Below the pieces are notes generated by a model, which searched no databases, had not been told where the DNA came from, and saw nothing but the letters and a program-made list of their open reading frames with translations. The translations under genes and the position numbers were made by a program. This document shows positions 9,122 through 19,100 of a DNA stretch of 64,000 bases, in pieces; position 1 is the first letter of the stretch; every line of letters begins with the position of its first letter. This stretch comes from an uncultured Pelagibacteraceae bacterium (GTDB lineage Bacteria > Pseudomonadota > Alphaproteobacteria > Pelagibacterales > Pelagibacteraceae): positions 62,001 to 126,000 of the forward strand of contig CABYFB010000004.1 in NCBI GenBank assembly GCA_902518165.1. The letters are read 5' to 3'.

Positions 9122-11003
9122 ATCGCAAAATATTAGTCTTCTTACTTATGTTATATTATTCTTTTGCTTAATTTCATTATCCACAGATTTACTATTAACT
9201 AATAAAATATTTTGGGGCACTTTATTTATTTTAAGTTTTGTATTTTCAAAAATACACTTTAAGTTTAAGTCAATAGTGGTTGGAATTTTTGCTTTGGGAG
9301 CCCTGTATATTCAATTGATCCTTAATCAATATGTTTTGTCTGAGGAATTTTTTCTAAATTGTCTTGGAGTTTTACTAATCGTAAAGTTCTCAGAACTCAA
9401 CAATAAAAATAATCTTTTGTCATATAATTTAATCTCTATGATTATTGCAGTAGCAAGTTTAATTAAGGGACAAGATATACTAAGTACATTAAACTCGTTT
9501 CTAATCCTAATACTTTTAGTTGTTAACATGTATCTTATTCAACAAAAGGAAATTCTCGATTTCAGTTTAAAAAATATTTTAAAATATTTAGGCTTTGGTC
9601 TTAGTATATTTCCGATTATTATTATTTTTTATCTTGTATTTCCAAGGGCAGAGGTAAATTTCAGATTATTTGATTCATCTGTAAGTTCAGTAGGTATTCC
9701 AGATAGCATAGATCTTGGTTCATTTAGCCAGTTTTCGAACTCAGATGAAGAAGTTTTTACTTTAATAAATAACAATTTTAAGAAGGAAGATCTTTATTTT
9801 AGGGTCAAAATCTTTGATTATATGGAAAAAGATCAATCTTGGAGACCTTCCTCAAGTTACTATCTTTTTAGTGAATTTAAAAATTCCATGAGAATAAATG
9901 GTAATGAGGATTTAAATAAAAATTATCAGATTATTTTAGAACCATATAAAAAAAAATGGATACCAAGTTTAAAAAACTCAAAATTAATCACTAACGATAT
10001 TCAAATTACAAAAGATTATTTTAATCAATCTTTTGTGAGTAGAGAACTAATTGACAGAAAAAAGAAATTAATTTTTAAAATGAATAAATCTGAATATTCC
10101 TTAGATGATCCACTTAAAAGTTATTATACTTTGTTACCAGAAAACATATCACCGAAAATAAAAGATTGGGTAGATAAAAATAATGTAAGCACTAAAGAAG
10201 AATTTATCGAAAAAATTTATAAAAGATTTTCTGATGGAACATATTTTTACAACCTTAGTCCTCAGATAAACTCAAATAATAAATATGAAAACTTTTTCTT
10301 TAATTCAAAAGAAGGATACTGCGAATATTATGCAGGAATGTTTGTATTACTTACAAGATTAGCACAAATTCCAAGTAGGATAGTGACAGGTTACTATGGT
10401 GGAGATTTAAATGAGATAGGAAATTTTTTTCAATTTAAACAAAAAGATACACATGCTTGGGCAGAAGTTTGGTTTGATGAAAGGGGATGGGTTAGAATTG
10501 ACCCAACTAGCGCAATACCTAATTCTAATATTAGAAATTCATTAAATAATTATTTTGTAAATAATGATAAATTTTCAAGTTCGATATTTTCTAATAATTT
10601 TTTTAAAATAATTAATTTTTATTTTAATTATGTTGATTTTATATGGACTCAACATTTACTATCATATGACGATAACGAAAGAAAAAATTTTATAAAAGAA
10701 TTATTAAGTTTAAATTTTTCAAAACTCATTATTTGGATATTCGTGCCAATATTATTATTTGTAAGTATAAAATTATTATATAATTTCAATTCAATTAAAT
10801 TGATGAGGCTAAAATTGGATTTAATTCTTTTAGGAAAGAAAAGAAAACTTCAAATAAAAAATTCGGATACTATTCAAGAGATTTATCTCAAATTGATGGA
10901 AAAAGATAAATCAAAATATAAAAATTTCTTTAAATTTTACGAAAAGCAGATCTACTCAAATAACCAAATAAGTTTTATAAAAGCTTTGAAATTAATTTTT
11001 TAG
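9108..11003 (+). CDS. TgpA-like membrane transglutaminase
   Basis: The 631-residue protein has several N-terminal membrane helices (to about residue 185), a periplasmic transglutaminase-like domain, and one more membrane helix near residues 540-560 followed by a cytosolic tail. The catalytic triad is visible: Cys405 in EGYCEYYAGMF, His449 in DTHAWAEVWF and Asp465 in VRIDPTSAIP. This is the DUF3488/TgpA architecture. It is the third gene of a MoxR-DUF58-TgpA set. Its 3' end overlaps the convergent surface-protein gene by 12 bp. The substrate is unknown. Confidence 0.9.
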   Translation: MLKIKSQNISLLTYVILFFCLISLSTDLLLTNKIFWGTLFILSFVFSKIHFKFKSIVVGIFALGALYIQLILNQYVLSEEFFLNCLGVLLIVKFSELNNKNNLLSYNLISMIIAVASLIKGQDILSTLNSFLILILLVVNMYLIQQKEILDFSLKNILKYLGFGLSIFPIIIIFYLVFPRAEVNFRLFDSSVSSVGIPDSIDLGSFSQFSNSDEEVFTLINNNFKKEDLYFRVKIFDYMEKDQSWRPSSSYYLFSEFKNSMRINGNEDLNKNYQIILEPYKKKWIPSLKNSKLITNDIQITKDYFNQSFVSRELIDRKKKLIFKMNKSEYSLDDPLKSYYTLLPENISPKIKDWVDKNNVSTKEEFIEKIYKRFSDGTYFYNLSPQINSNNKYENFFFNSKEGYCEYYAGMFVLLTRLAQIPSRIVTGYYGGDLNEIGNFFQFKQKDTHAWAEVWFDERGWVRIDPTSAIPNSNIRNSLNNYFVNNDKFSSSIFSNNFFKIINFYFNYVDFIWTQHLLSYDDNERKNFIKELLSLNFSKLIIWIFVPILLFVSIKLLYNFNSIKLMRLKLDLILLGKKRKLQIKNSDTIQEIYLKLMEKDKSKYKNFFKFYEKQIYSNNQISFIKALKLIF

Positions 11004-13640
11004 TAAAAGATTTCTTTCAGTCTTAAGTTTATTATTTTCTTTTATTAATTGAATAATCATTTCTTTCATTATTCTATTCTCTTCAACTGCTCTACCGCTT
11101 ATCTCAGCTAATCTCTCGTTTTCTTTAGCTAGCTGTAATTGATCAAATAATTTTTCTAGTTCTGGATCAATAGGTAGACCCTCTATTTTTTTGCTAATAT
11201 TATTCTGAATTACTTTCGTTAATGAAATACTTACTTGGCTGTCTTTAAGTCCATTTTGTTCATTAAACTCTAGATTAAAGTTTAGACCAAAATCATCAGT
11301 ATTTCTGCTGATATTTAAACCAGCTTTTACCGCTAAATCATCATCCATATAATGGGCCATGTCTTTTCTTTCACCGTCTGCAACAATGTCAATTTTCTCA
11401 CTCAAAGTTTGATTTAAAGATAGGCCTGTATATGGCTTAAGAACGAAGCCATTTTCAAAAGATTTTGAATACTCAACATTAAATCCACCTGATAATACTT
11501 GATCAACAGCATCATCAACAGAAAGATCCCCATCTGTGAAGGATGACAAATAAGTAGGTAGTCTTCTTAGACCATATTTACCATCCACTTCAATATTTAA
11601 ATTTTGACTATCATCAATTTCTATTTCTTTAGATGCTTTATAATTTACAGCAGCAAATTGACCGAGGTTTTCTTTTAAAATTGTTTGCTTTGTTTCAGTT
11701 TCAAGATCTAAATATTTATTTTGAGTTAATCCAAAAATTGAAACTACAGAAAATTTAAACTTCTCGTAATCAATTTCTTTTTTTAAACCAATAGCCAAAT
11801 TTTCACTATCTAAAGACTCTCCGTTATTAAATTTTGCTTGCTGACTAGAATAACTTAAGAACGGTGTAAAGTTATCATTTTCAATTTTAAAGTCTCCAGT
11901 AACTCCTGTTGTTTCATTTTTATAAATATTGTCTCTTTTTTTTACAGAATAATATCCACTAGATTTTTTTTCTTCTGAAACCGAACTGAAAATATCATTT
12001 AAATTAGATAAAAATATTTCAGATCTATATTTTTTATTATGGCTATCAATATCTAAATCTTCACCATAAACGTATAAAAAACCATCTGTTTCAGAGTTGT
12101 CTGCATCTGGATCACTATTGCTGTCTAATATTTCATAGTTATCATTTCCACAAAGATTATTTGTGATTACCATATTTGTCTTATTATGAATTTCTATTTT
12201 TTGATCTTTTGAAATACTGCAATCTAATGTCATGGTAGTATTGGTACTATTTAATTCAATTTCACCATTATAAGTACCTTCACCTTTTGTAACTATTTCT
12301 AATCCCGTGTTATTTGAATTTGCCATAACAATAGAATTGTCACCTCCTGAAATAGTTCCTGAATTATTAATTGTTAAGTCATCAAAGTTTTTATTGGCGT
12401 GATAATCTCCAATTTTAATTCCGTCTGCATCACCATTAATTGCGCTAATTGTTCCAAAATTATTTAGAACTACATTTTCACCAGCTTCTACAGATGTTGA
12501 ATCATTACCAAATCCAATTCCAAAGTGACCTGTATCATTCTCACCTGTTGATGTTATCGTTCCATGATTATTTATGGTAAGGTTCTTTGTTCTACCAGCT
12601 CCAATAGCAGCTGTTGTTGATTTTATTGTTCCAGTATTGTCGATAGTTGTTCCACCAGTGTTTCTAGCTATTTGTATTGCCGGTCCAAACGCCGAATCTA
12701 TAGTTCCACTATTTGTAATTGTATGAGCATCGTCACTATCTCCTTGTCTATCAATAAGAACCGTGCCTGTATTAGTACCTGTATTTGTTGAGCTGATTGT
12801 TCCTGAATTTATAAATGTAACTCCAGAGCACTCTCTACAATAAATAGTATTTCTATCTGAAGTTATTGTTCCACGATTATCTATTGTAATATTTGATCCA
12901 TTTTCAGCTAGTATACCATATCTACCTGCACTCTCGATTGTTCCTCCCTCATAATTTATAATTTCACTATCTGTAAGATATTTTGCGATAATTGGGTTAT
13001 TACCTGATGTAGATTTAATTGTTCCTCCATCATAGTTATAAATTTTAACACCTCGACTTCGTGGGTTTCCTCCTCCTCCAGTGCCTAACAAAATTGTTCC
13101 TTGTGTTGCACTAATCATACCGTGATTATGCAATATTAGCCCAACTGCAGTAGAGCCCGAGGATGATAAACTAGATTGGCAATTATCGTTATTTCCAGCC
13201 TTATCACACCAACCAACATTTCGACCCTCAATAGCATTTCCTGCTTCAGCGCTAATTGTGGCACCCGCATTATTTGTGATTGTTATATTTTCTGCGTAAT
13301 CTATATAAATTCCTTCATTATTGTCTGAGTTGATAGTTCCGTTATTAGTTATTGTTGTATTTAAAGATGACTCAGCATGAATTGCTTTTTGTTTATTAGT
13401 TCCATCTTCTGTTTGGATTGTTCCATCATTTGTAATCTGAACTCCAGTTTCATCCTCTAGATCAACAGCCTTATGGTCATTGTAGGTAATAGAACCAGCA
13501 GAAGTGACATTTAAAATATCATCATCTGCACAAGCTAATTGGTTGGTTGATGCGCTAGCTATTGTTGTTAAACAAGGACCAGCATAACTTATGGAACTAA
13601 ACAAAAAGAATAAGATTATACTAAGTAAAATCTTTTTCAT
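10992..13640 (-). CDS. Autotransporter-like surface protein with repeats and C-terminal coiled coil
   Basis: The 882-residue exported protein has a signal peptide (MKKILLSIILFFLF... cut near residue 20). A long passenger (about 40-480) contains at least ten degenerate repeats of the type ITNSGTID or INNHGTITS, typical of a beta-helix. A region of about 555-817 resembles an autotransporter beta-barrel. Unusually, the chain does not end at the barrel: about 65 further residues, rich in Glu, Lys and Leu (from EGLPIDPELEKL on), look like a coiled coil. It is the last gene of the minor-pilin/pilY1 run, 13 bp after pilY1, so it may be made together with the pilus. An adhesin role is inferred. Confidence 0.78.
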   Translation of the reverse strand: MKKILLSIILFFLFSSISYAGPCLTTIASASTNQLACADDDILNVTSAGSITYNDHKAVDLEDETGVQITNDGTIQTEDGTNKQKAIHAESSLNTTITNNGTINSDNNEGIYIDYAENITITNNAGATISAEAGNAIEGRNVGWCDKAGNNDNCQSSLSSSGSTAVGLILHNHGMISATQGTILLGTGGGGNPRSRGVKIYNYDGGTIKSTSGNNPIIAKYLTDSEIINYEGGTIESAGRYGILAENGSNITIDNRGTITSDRNTIYCRECSGVTFINSGTISSTNTGTNTGTVLIDRQGDSDDAHTITNSGTIDSAFGPAIQIARNTGGTTIDNTGTIKSTTAAIGAGRTKNLTINNHGTITSTGENDTGHFGIGFGNDSTSVEAGENVVLNNFGTISAINGDADGIKIGDYHANKNFDDLTINNSGTISGGDNSIVMANSNNTGLEIVTKGEGTYNGEIELNSTNTTMTLDCSISKDQKIEIHNKTNMVITNNLCGNDNYEILDSNSDPDADNSETDGFLYVYGEDLDIDSHNKKYRSEIFLSNLNDIFSSVSEEKKSSGYYSVKKRDNIYKNETTGVTGDFKIENDNFTPFLSYSSQQAKFNNGESLDSENLAIGLKKEIDYEKFKFSVVSIFGLTQNKYLDLETETKQTILKENLGQFAAVNYKASKEIEIDDSQNLNIEVDGKYGLRRLPTYLSSFTDGDLSVDDAVDQVLSGGFNVEYSKSFENGFVLKPYTGLSLNQTLSEKIDIVADGERKDMAHYMDDDLAVKAGLNISRNTDDFGLNFNLEFNEQNGLKDSQVSISLTKVIQNNISKKIEGLPIDPELEKLFDQLQLAKENERLAEISGRAVEENRIMKEMIIQLIKENNKLKTERNLLLKN

Positions 13641-13653
13641 AAATTTTTATCGA

Positions 13654-16600
13654 TTAATAGTTCTGTCTCCAAGAACTTCTGTAACTAGATGTTCCACCCG
13701 CAGCAGCTTCAATGCTAACTAAGTCTTTTATGCTTCCAGCAGATTGACCAGCAATGTTTGCAAATAGCTTACCAGCAAAAACTACAATTTTGGATAAAAC
13801 ACCTTGTCCAACATATTTACAAGCATCTCCTTTTCTCAAATTTTTAAGATTAGATGAGAAATTTGTTCCGCATTCATCATCAACTCCACAAATAAATGCA
13901 TCACCGAGACTACATTTATTAACTGATGATGTTGGTTGATAAATTGGAAAATATACCAACCCACTTGATACAGTTGGTTCAGCAGTAACTTTCTGAGATT
14001 TATCTAATTTTATATACCAACCAGTATCAGTTGAGGTGGGACATTTATTACCTGTTTTGTCTTTTGTGGTATTTTTACATTTTGTTAAATCAGCAGCTTT
14101 TTTAGGAACCGCTACATCTCTATAATCTGGATAATGAGGATCTCTAATACCAATCATTAAGTTGTCTGTACCATTACTTGTATTTCCTATTCTCTCGTAA
14201 TCTCCAGTTCCAGCATATAACCATAATGAATTAGTAGTTTGTCCAATTGTTGCATCCATAGAATGATACATATATCTACCATTAGTTTGGTTTGAACCTG
14301 CTTTAAATAATGTTGTGCTATCATACATCTTTAAAGCTTTACCTGTTCCATCATTTCTATTATTCGTTAAATTAAACTTAGTAATTTTTCCTTCAAGATC
14401 GCTGATGTAGACAAGCGCACCTCTAAAATCAATTCCTCTTGCGGTATCTGCAGTTATTACAACAGGTGATCCTGGTGTTGAATTAACGATATCATTCGTC
14501 AACATATCCTCTATGTCTATTCTTTTTTCAAGTTTACCTGGGAACGTTGTATCCTCAAGATTAACAATTGTTAAATTAGAACCAACACCGGAGTTTTGAA
14601 CACCGTATCCTCCGCCCATAATTGCAACATAAATATCATCCTCTAAATTATTATCACCAGGACCTTTATTTGGCATTCTTATAATTCTAGGAGACGACCA
14701 AGTTCCACCTAATTCACTATAATCATATTCAGGTTGGGTTAACACTCCAGTTTGTGCGGAGCCAGGCTTAATATGTAAAGCCATATTCGAACTTTCTAAG
14801 GTACAAGCTGCATTTGGATTACTTGAACATGGATCTGACCCATAAAATTTTAATGTTTTGTTTATTAGTGTTATCTCAGTTGCTGCTTTTGTTTGAGCTT
14901 GCCCACCACCACTAGGCGGCGCAGGTATTGTGATTGTAGAGGACTTAACTGTAAAGTTATTAAACGGTTTATCGTCAATTAATATTGAAATATCAGATTT
15001 ACTCAAATTAGGAACATCTAAAGTCCAAACATTGCTCTCCTGACAGTCAGTTGATTGATCACTTTTACATGTTAAGTCACCTTTATTATTCGAACTTACA
15101 GTAATAGACTCAAAGAAACTTGCTAAATCATAAATCTTTTTGATGTAATCATAACTTGAGATAGTTCCATTATGATCCATTACGTGGACTTTAGTTTGAA
15201 TACCATCATTAAGCACTGAATATAAATGCATTGGTGCATCTCGATCTGTAATATCTAACACAGAAAATCCTGCACCACCCCTACCATATGGAACCATTAG
15301 TATTGTATGCCATTCTTTTTTGCTATCGTAAGGACCTTTATAAAACATATCATGCGCAGTAACGGATCCATCAACACCATAAATAGCATTAGATCCACCA
15401 ACCCCACTTCTATTTAAATTTACGTTAACCATATTTGGCATTGTTGATGCAATGAATGGTGGAACAAATGCCCAAATTTCTTTACCAGTCTTTCCATCAA
15501 ATGCATGAAGCATGCCGTCATTTGCGCCAACATAAACTGTTTCTTTTCTTGAAGAATGTTTTTGTGCAAATGAAGAATAATTTTTCAAAGATCTCCAATA
15601 AGCTTCTTGATTTCTTCCGGCAAAAGCTGTTTCAGCTGATGGTTTTGATACTACCACTAACTCTGAATGATAAATATCTCCAAGAGGGTTAGGTCTTGTT
15701 TCAGTTAAATTACAATCACCATCATAATCAAAATAATCTTGCCCTCTAACAAACTGTATTAGGCCTTTAATGTCATCTTCATTATCATTTTGAACTGAGG
15801 AAACATTTTTACATCTTTGTGTATTAGTAGGGTTATCACTTTTACTATGATAATTTGGCACTTCATTATTTGTATGAGTAAATAACTTATCAATATCTTG
15901 GTAATTTGATGTTACCCAATTATTTAAATTACTATAACCAGAATTTGCAGATGTGTTTGGTAGGTGTGTCCAAATTTTTCTGTCATCTGTATTTCTTTTT
16001 TCTAATAATTCAGCTGCATCCCAATTCTTTTTACCAACAACTCCATTAGAGTCTATGGCGGTACTTTTTAAGGTTCCTTTCCACTCTTTATTTTGCTCAT
16101 AATCAAATTGTGCTTGATATAAAGATCCACCTTGTTCAATTGTTGCTGTAATTGCAGGTGCAGAGAAAGATAACTTCTGAGCAATAATTTGCGATATGGC
16201 AGCTTTTAATTGTGTCTTTAGAGATTGAGTGGTTCTTGCTACGATAACGCTATTAGTTCCACCTGTTTGTGCCATCCTATTAAAGTTTCTTACACCACTA
16301 TTTGATAGTCCTGTTCCATAAGCTACAGTAAATGTTTTTATCTTATGTGAATTTAATAATTTTGATACTCTCCTTGCAGCACCGTTGTGATTATACCAAT
16401 CTCCATCACCTATAACTAAAACATAACTATTCTGACAAGTTAAGTTTTTATCTATTGGAGATAAAGTACTATGCAAATAATATTCTTCAGCTTGTTTTGC
16501 CCAGTTGTCAGCATTTGTACCACCACCAGGCTGAACTGATTTTATGATCGAATTGATTTTTGCCGCCCCTTGTTTATGTGCTCTTACTTTTATACAGGCT

Positions 16601-17802
16601 CTACTAGTACAAGGAGTGGCTCTTCCGTTTGTTATATCGCCAGTCCATGATCTAAAACCAGACCCATAATTATCCCATGACCAGTAACCAAATCCAAAAT
16701 TTACTCCTGCTGTTAAAGAACTATCTGTAACAATTGATTGAATAGCTTCATGGGCACCCGTCATTCTTGTTCCAGCAGAGCCTCCAAATTCTTTATCAAA
16801 ATTTAAATCCAGGTCAAATGCTTGAATAGTTTGTTTATTATAATTGGAACTTAGCACTCTGTTGTTAACTTTATCTACTGTTAAACCCCATGGATAATAC
16901 ATTCTAACATTTCCAGTCTTTGATGCAGTTCTTCCATACCTTCCAACGTTTTTAATTGAGCTATAACCATTTCTTGATGAGTTTAATGTAACTTTAGCAA
17001 CTCTATGATTTGTCCAATCATTACCATATAATATAAATTCATTTGATGGATGATGATCCATTCCATATGAGTAGTACCAATTGGATACAAAAATTCTGCT
17101 AGACCAATTTGTATTTATGCAACCGTTACTTCCAATGGTGTATCTGTAAAGGTAACGATAATATTGCGTATAAAAATGTTCTCTTTTATAATCTGGGGTC
17201 TGTCCATAATAACGACCGAAACGGTATAAATGACCAGAATAAGAGCAGTTTACTTTTGAAGGAGTTGCTCCAGATATATTGTACGTCAACATACCCCCAT
17301 TTCCGGCAAGATACATAAAATTTTGAGCAATCGAAATTTGTCTTGGATTTCGTAAATATACGTTCCAATCACAGTTGCCGTTTGAAAGATCAATCCTAAA
17401 AAATCTATGTTGATAATAAGAGGCAACATATAATTTATTATTATGCACTTTCATATTCATAGGATAATAAGATCTGCAATTACCTGATCCTCTATAAATT
17501 CCATTACTTGCAAAGCTGGTATCATTTTTCTTTGTTGAATAAGTAAATTTTTTTATTCCACGTATCCAATATTGACCGATATAAACATCCCCACTATTAT
17601 CTGTTGCAACACTGTAAGGATAAGAAAACCCATCTCCACTCGTCATTCTAACACTCATACTTCCAGACTTATCTAAAAGGATTAATACATTAGCTGGAAC
17701 ATCCGATATTCCAGAACCAGGCGGTAAATTTTTTGCAAAACCATTATTTGAAAAAAAAGATAAAATTAAAATGATTTTTAAAATTAAAAGTTTTAATTTC
17801 AT
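13654..17802 (-). CDS. pilY1: Type IV pilus tip adhesin/assembly factor PilY1
   Basis: The 1382-residue exported protein has a signal peptide (cut near residue 23) and a von Willebrand A start with the metal site DKSGS at residues 44-48. About 290 residues of NHL-like repeats (e.g. PYSVATDNSGDVYIG and PWGLTVDKVNNRVLSS) follow. The rest of the A domain (about 346-560) comes next, with a conserved VLVIGDGDWYN. The C-terminal PilY1 propeller includes NPLGDIYHSELVVV, VYVGANDGMLHAFDGK and the final SSWRQNY. PilY1 sits at the pilus tip and acts in pilus extension and surface contact. I did not find the classical D-x-D-x-D-G calcium loop. It lies downstream of pilX and the 185-residue gene. Confidence 0.92.
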   Translation of the reverse strand: MKLKLLILKIILILSFFSNNGFAKNLPPGSGISDVPANVLILLDKSGSMSVRMTSGDGFSYPYSVATDNSGDVYIGQYWIRGIKKFTYSTKKNDTSFASNGIYRGSGNCRSYYPMNMKVHNNKLYVASYYQHRFFRIDLSNGNCDWNVYLRNPRQISIAQNFMYLAGNGGMLTYNISGATPSKVNCSYSGHLYRFGRYYGQTPDYKREHFYTQYYRYLYRYTIGSNGCINTNWSSRIFVSNWYYSYGMDHHPSNEFILYGNDWTNHRVAKVTLNSSRNGYSSIKNVGRYGRTASKTGNVRMYYPWGLTVDKVNNRVLSSNYNKQTIQAFDLDLNFDKEFGGSAGTRMTGAHEAIQSIVTDSSLTAGVNFGFGYWSWDNYGSGFRSWTGDITNGRATPCTSRACIKVRAHKQGAAKINSIIKSVQPGGGTNADNWAKQAEEYYLHSTLSPIDKNLTCQNSYVLVIGDGDWYNHNGAARRVSKLLNSHKIKTFTVAYGTGLSNSGVRNFNRMAQTGGTNSVIVARTTQSLKTQLKAAISQIIAQKLSFSAPAITATIEQGGSLYQAQFDYEQNKEWKGTLKSTAIDSNGVVGKKNWDAAELLEKRNTDDRKIWTHLPNTSANSGYSNLNNWVTSNYQDIDKLFTHTNNEVPNYHSKSDNPTNTQRCKNVSSVQNDNEDDIKGLIQFVRGQDYFDYDGDCNLTETRPNPLGDIYHSELVVVSKPSAETAFAGRNQEAYWRSLKNYSSFAQKHSSRKETVYVGANDGMLHAFDGKTGKEIWAFVPPFIASTMPNMVNVNLNRSGVGGSNAIYGVDGSVTAHDMFYKGPYDSKKEWHTILMVPYGRGGAGFSVLDITDRDAPMHLYSVLNDGIQTKVHVMDHNGTISSYDYIKKIYDLASFFESITVSSNNKGDLTCKSDQSTDCQESNVWTLDVPNLSKSDISILIDDKPFNNFTVKSSTITIPAPPSGGGQAQTKAATEITLINKTLKFYGSDPCSSNPNAACTLESSNMALHIKPGSAQTGVLTQPEYDYSELGGTWSSPRIIRMPNKGPGDNNLEDDIYVAIMGGGYGVQNSGVGSNLTIVNLEDTTFPGKLEKRIDIEDMLTNDIVNSTPGSPVVITADTARGIDFRGALVYISDLEGKITKFNLTNNRNDGTGKALKMYDSTTLFKAGSNQTNGRYMYHSMDATIGQTTNSLWLYAGTGDYERIGNTSNGTDNLMIGIRDPHYPDYRDVAVPKKAADLTKCKNTTKDKTGNKCPTSTDTGWYIKLDKSQKVTAEPTVSSGLVYFPIYQPTSSVNKCSLGDAFICGVDDECGTNFSSNLKNLRKGDACKYVGQGVLSKIVVFAGKLFANIAGQSAGSIKDLVSIEAAAGGTSSYRSSWRQNY

Positions 17803-17804
17803 AA

Positions 17805-18362
17805 TTATTGTTGTTGCTCCATTTTCTCTAACTCAACTTCAAGATCATAGTAAAATTTACCTAATTTTTCATCATACTCTACAGTTGTTATCATTAACTC
17901 TTCTTCAAAAAGTTCTTCTTCACCAAGCATTCTTTTATATACAATGACATCATTATTACTTTTCTCCCAAATTTTGAAACTATCAAAAATTTGTGGATTT
18001 TGTCCTGTATCAAAATCACCATAAACTTTTTTAACATATCTCATTAATGTTAATTTATTATTCTCAGTGTTTTTACCATCATTCATAACAATCATTCTAA
18101 TAGCTGCTAATTTTGCAGCATCTTCTGTTTCGCCTAAAAATACATATTCTACTGCAATATCATCATTTAAATTATCATTTGGACATAACTCTGGTGACTG
18201 AACTGGCATATAAAATTGACCTTTAAAACCTGGTAACGGTGGACCAAATTTATCAAAAATTTTTTTACCACTATCGCCAATATCAATTAAAAAATCACAA
18301 GCAGCTTGGACAGGTGAACTAAAAATTAAAAAAACTATAATAAATTTGATTAAATTTTTCAT
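17805..18362 (-). CDS. Secreted protein of unknown function between pilX and pilY1
   Basis: The 185-residue protein starts with a clear signal peptide ending near PVQA|ACDF. The mature part is acidic, with two cysteines (one in AACDF and one in ELCPND), and ends in a Glu/Gln-rich tail. I do not recognise a family. It stops 2 bp before pilY1 starts, so it is cotranscribed with the minor pilins. In many pilus loci the slot beside pilY1 holds PilE or another minor pilin, but this protein lacks a prepilin leader. A periplasmic helper for PilY1 or minor pilins is a guess from position only. Confidence 0.8.
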   Translation of the reverse strand: MKNLIKFIIVFLIFSSPVQAACDFLIDIGDSGKKIFDKFGPPLPGFKGQFYMPVQSPELCPNDNLNDDIAVEYVFLGETEDAAKLAAIRMIVMNDGKNTENNKLTLMRYVKKVYGDFDTGQNPQIFDSFKIWEKSNNDVIVYKRMLGEEELFEEELMITTVEYDEKLGKFYYDLEVELEKMEQQQ

Positions 18363-18407
18363 AAAAATTTAGAAATATTAGTATAACTCTTTATATTTGT
18401 CGTCATT

Positions 18408-19100
18408 TTATTTAGGTAATACAATCACACTTTCTAAAGCAACTACCATTCTTTCATTGCCTTTCTTTAAACCGCAACCATAAATTCGATAAGCCATTCC
18501 ATCATTTCCTTTATCTGTGGATCCTTTTTTGACACTAGAACCAGTTCCTCTGAAAGGTGCAGCACCAATTCTTATTACAAAAAATTCATAAAAGTAATTA
18601 TAAAGTTTTTCAGCTTCTTTTCTCTCATCATTAGTTGCAGAATTAAAACTATCACGTACTAATTTTCCAAAATTCCAACTTTGTGCGGCTACAACATCAT
18701 AGAAATTTCCACTTAATCTAACCTTGTCTAAGTCCTTAAAGCTATTAGCACAGAAATTTTCTGTATTATAATAAAGAGAACTATTGCTAGAATTATAATT
18801 GATCCTATAATTAGCCATATTACCGTTCCATTGAGTGTTATTAGCTGGTAAATTTCTCTTAGATGTATCTCTAACATGATTTGAAGTACTCCAAGGTCCT
18901 AAAAATTGATTAAGTACATATTTTTCACCTTCTATCAAAGCTGTTTCAGCGATATAGAAAGTTTGCTGATACTCATCACTCTTATTATTACTTTGATGGT
19001 CACCTGCTGATATTACAATTAACGCTCCTCCCATTAATGACATTGCAAGCATTAAGACTAAAGATAATACCAGCGCAAAACCTTGTTCATTTTTTTTCAT
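18408..19100 (-). CDS. pilX: Minor pilin assembly protein PilX
   Basis: The 230-residue protein begins MKKNEQGFALVLSLVLM, a PilX-type leader in which the residue after the cleaved Gly is Phe. A hydrophobic helix follows, then the PilX signature QQTFYIAETALIEGEKYV. PilX primes pilus assembly together with PilV, PilW, FimU-like proteins and PilY1. It shares one base with pilW upstream. The downstream 185-residue gene starts after 45 bp. The rest of the protein is divergent, as usual for minor pilins. Confidence 0.9.
   Translation of the reverse strand: MKKNEQGFALVLSLVLMLAMSLMGGALIVISAGDHQSNNKSDEYQQTFYIAETALIEGEKYVLNQFLGPWSTSNHVRDTSKRNLPANNTQWNGNMANYRINYNSSNSSLYYNTENFCANSFKDLDKVRLSGNFYDVVAAQSWNFGKLVRDSFNSATNDERKEAEKLYNYFYEFFVIRIGAAPFRGTGSSVKKGSTDKGNDGMAYRIYGCGLKKGNERMVVALESVIVLPK

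Noticed and set aside
11990-13560. Repeated units that could be mistaken for a tandem-repeat or CRISPR-like array
   Set aside because: They are degenerate coding repeats (ITNxGTI type) within an intact frame, with no constant spacer length.
17186-17368. Small frames within the repeat part of pilY1
   Set aside because: Out-of-frame shadows of the pilY1 propeller region.
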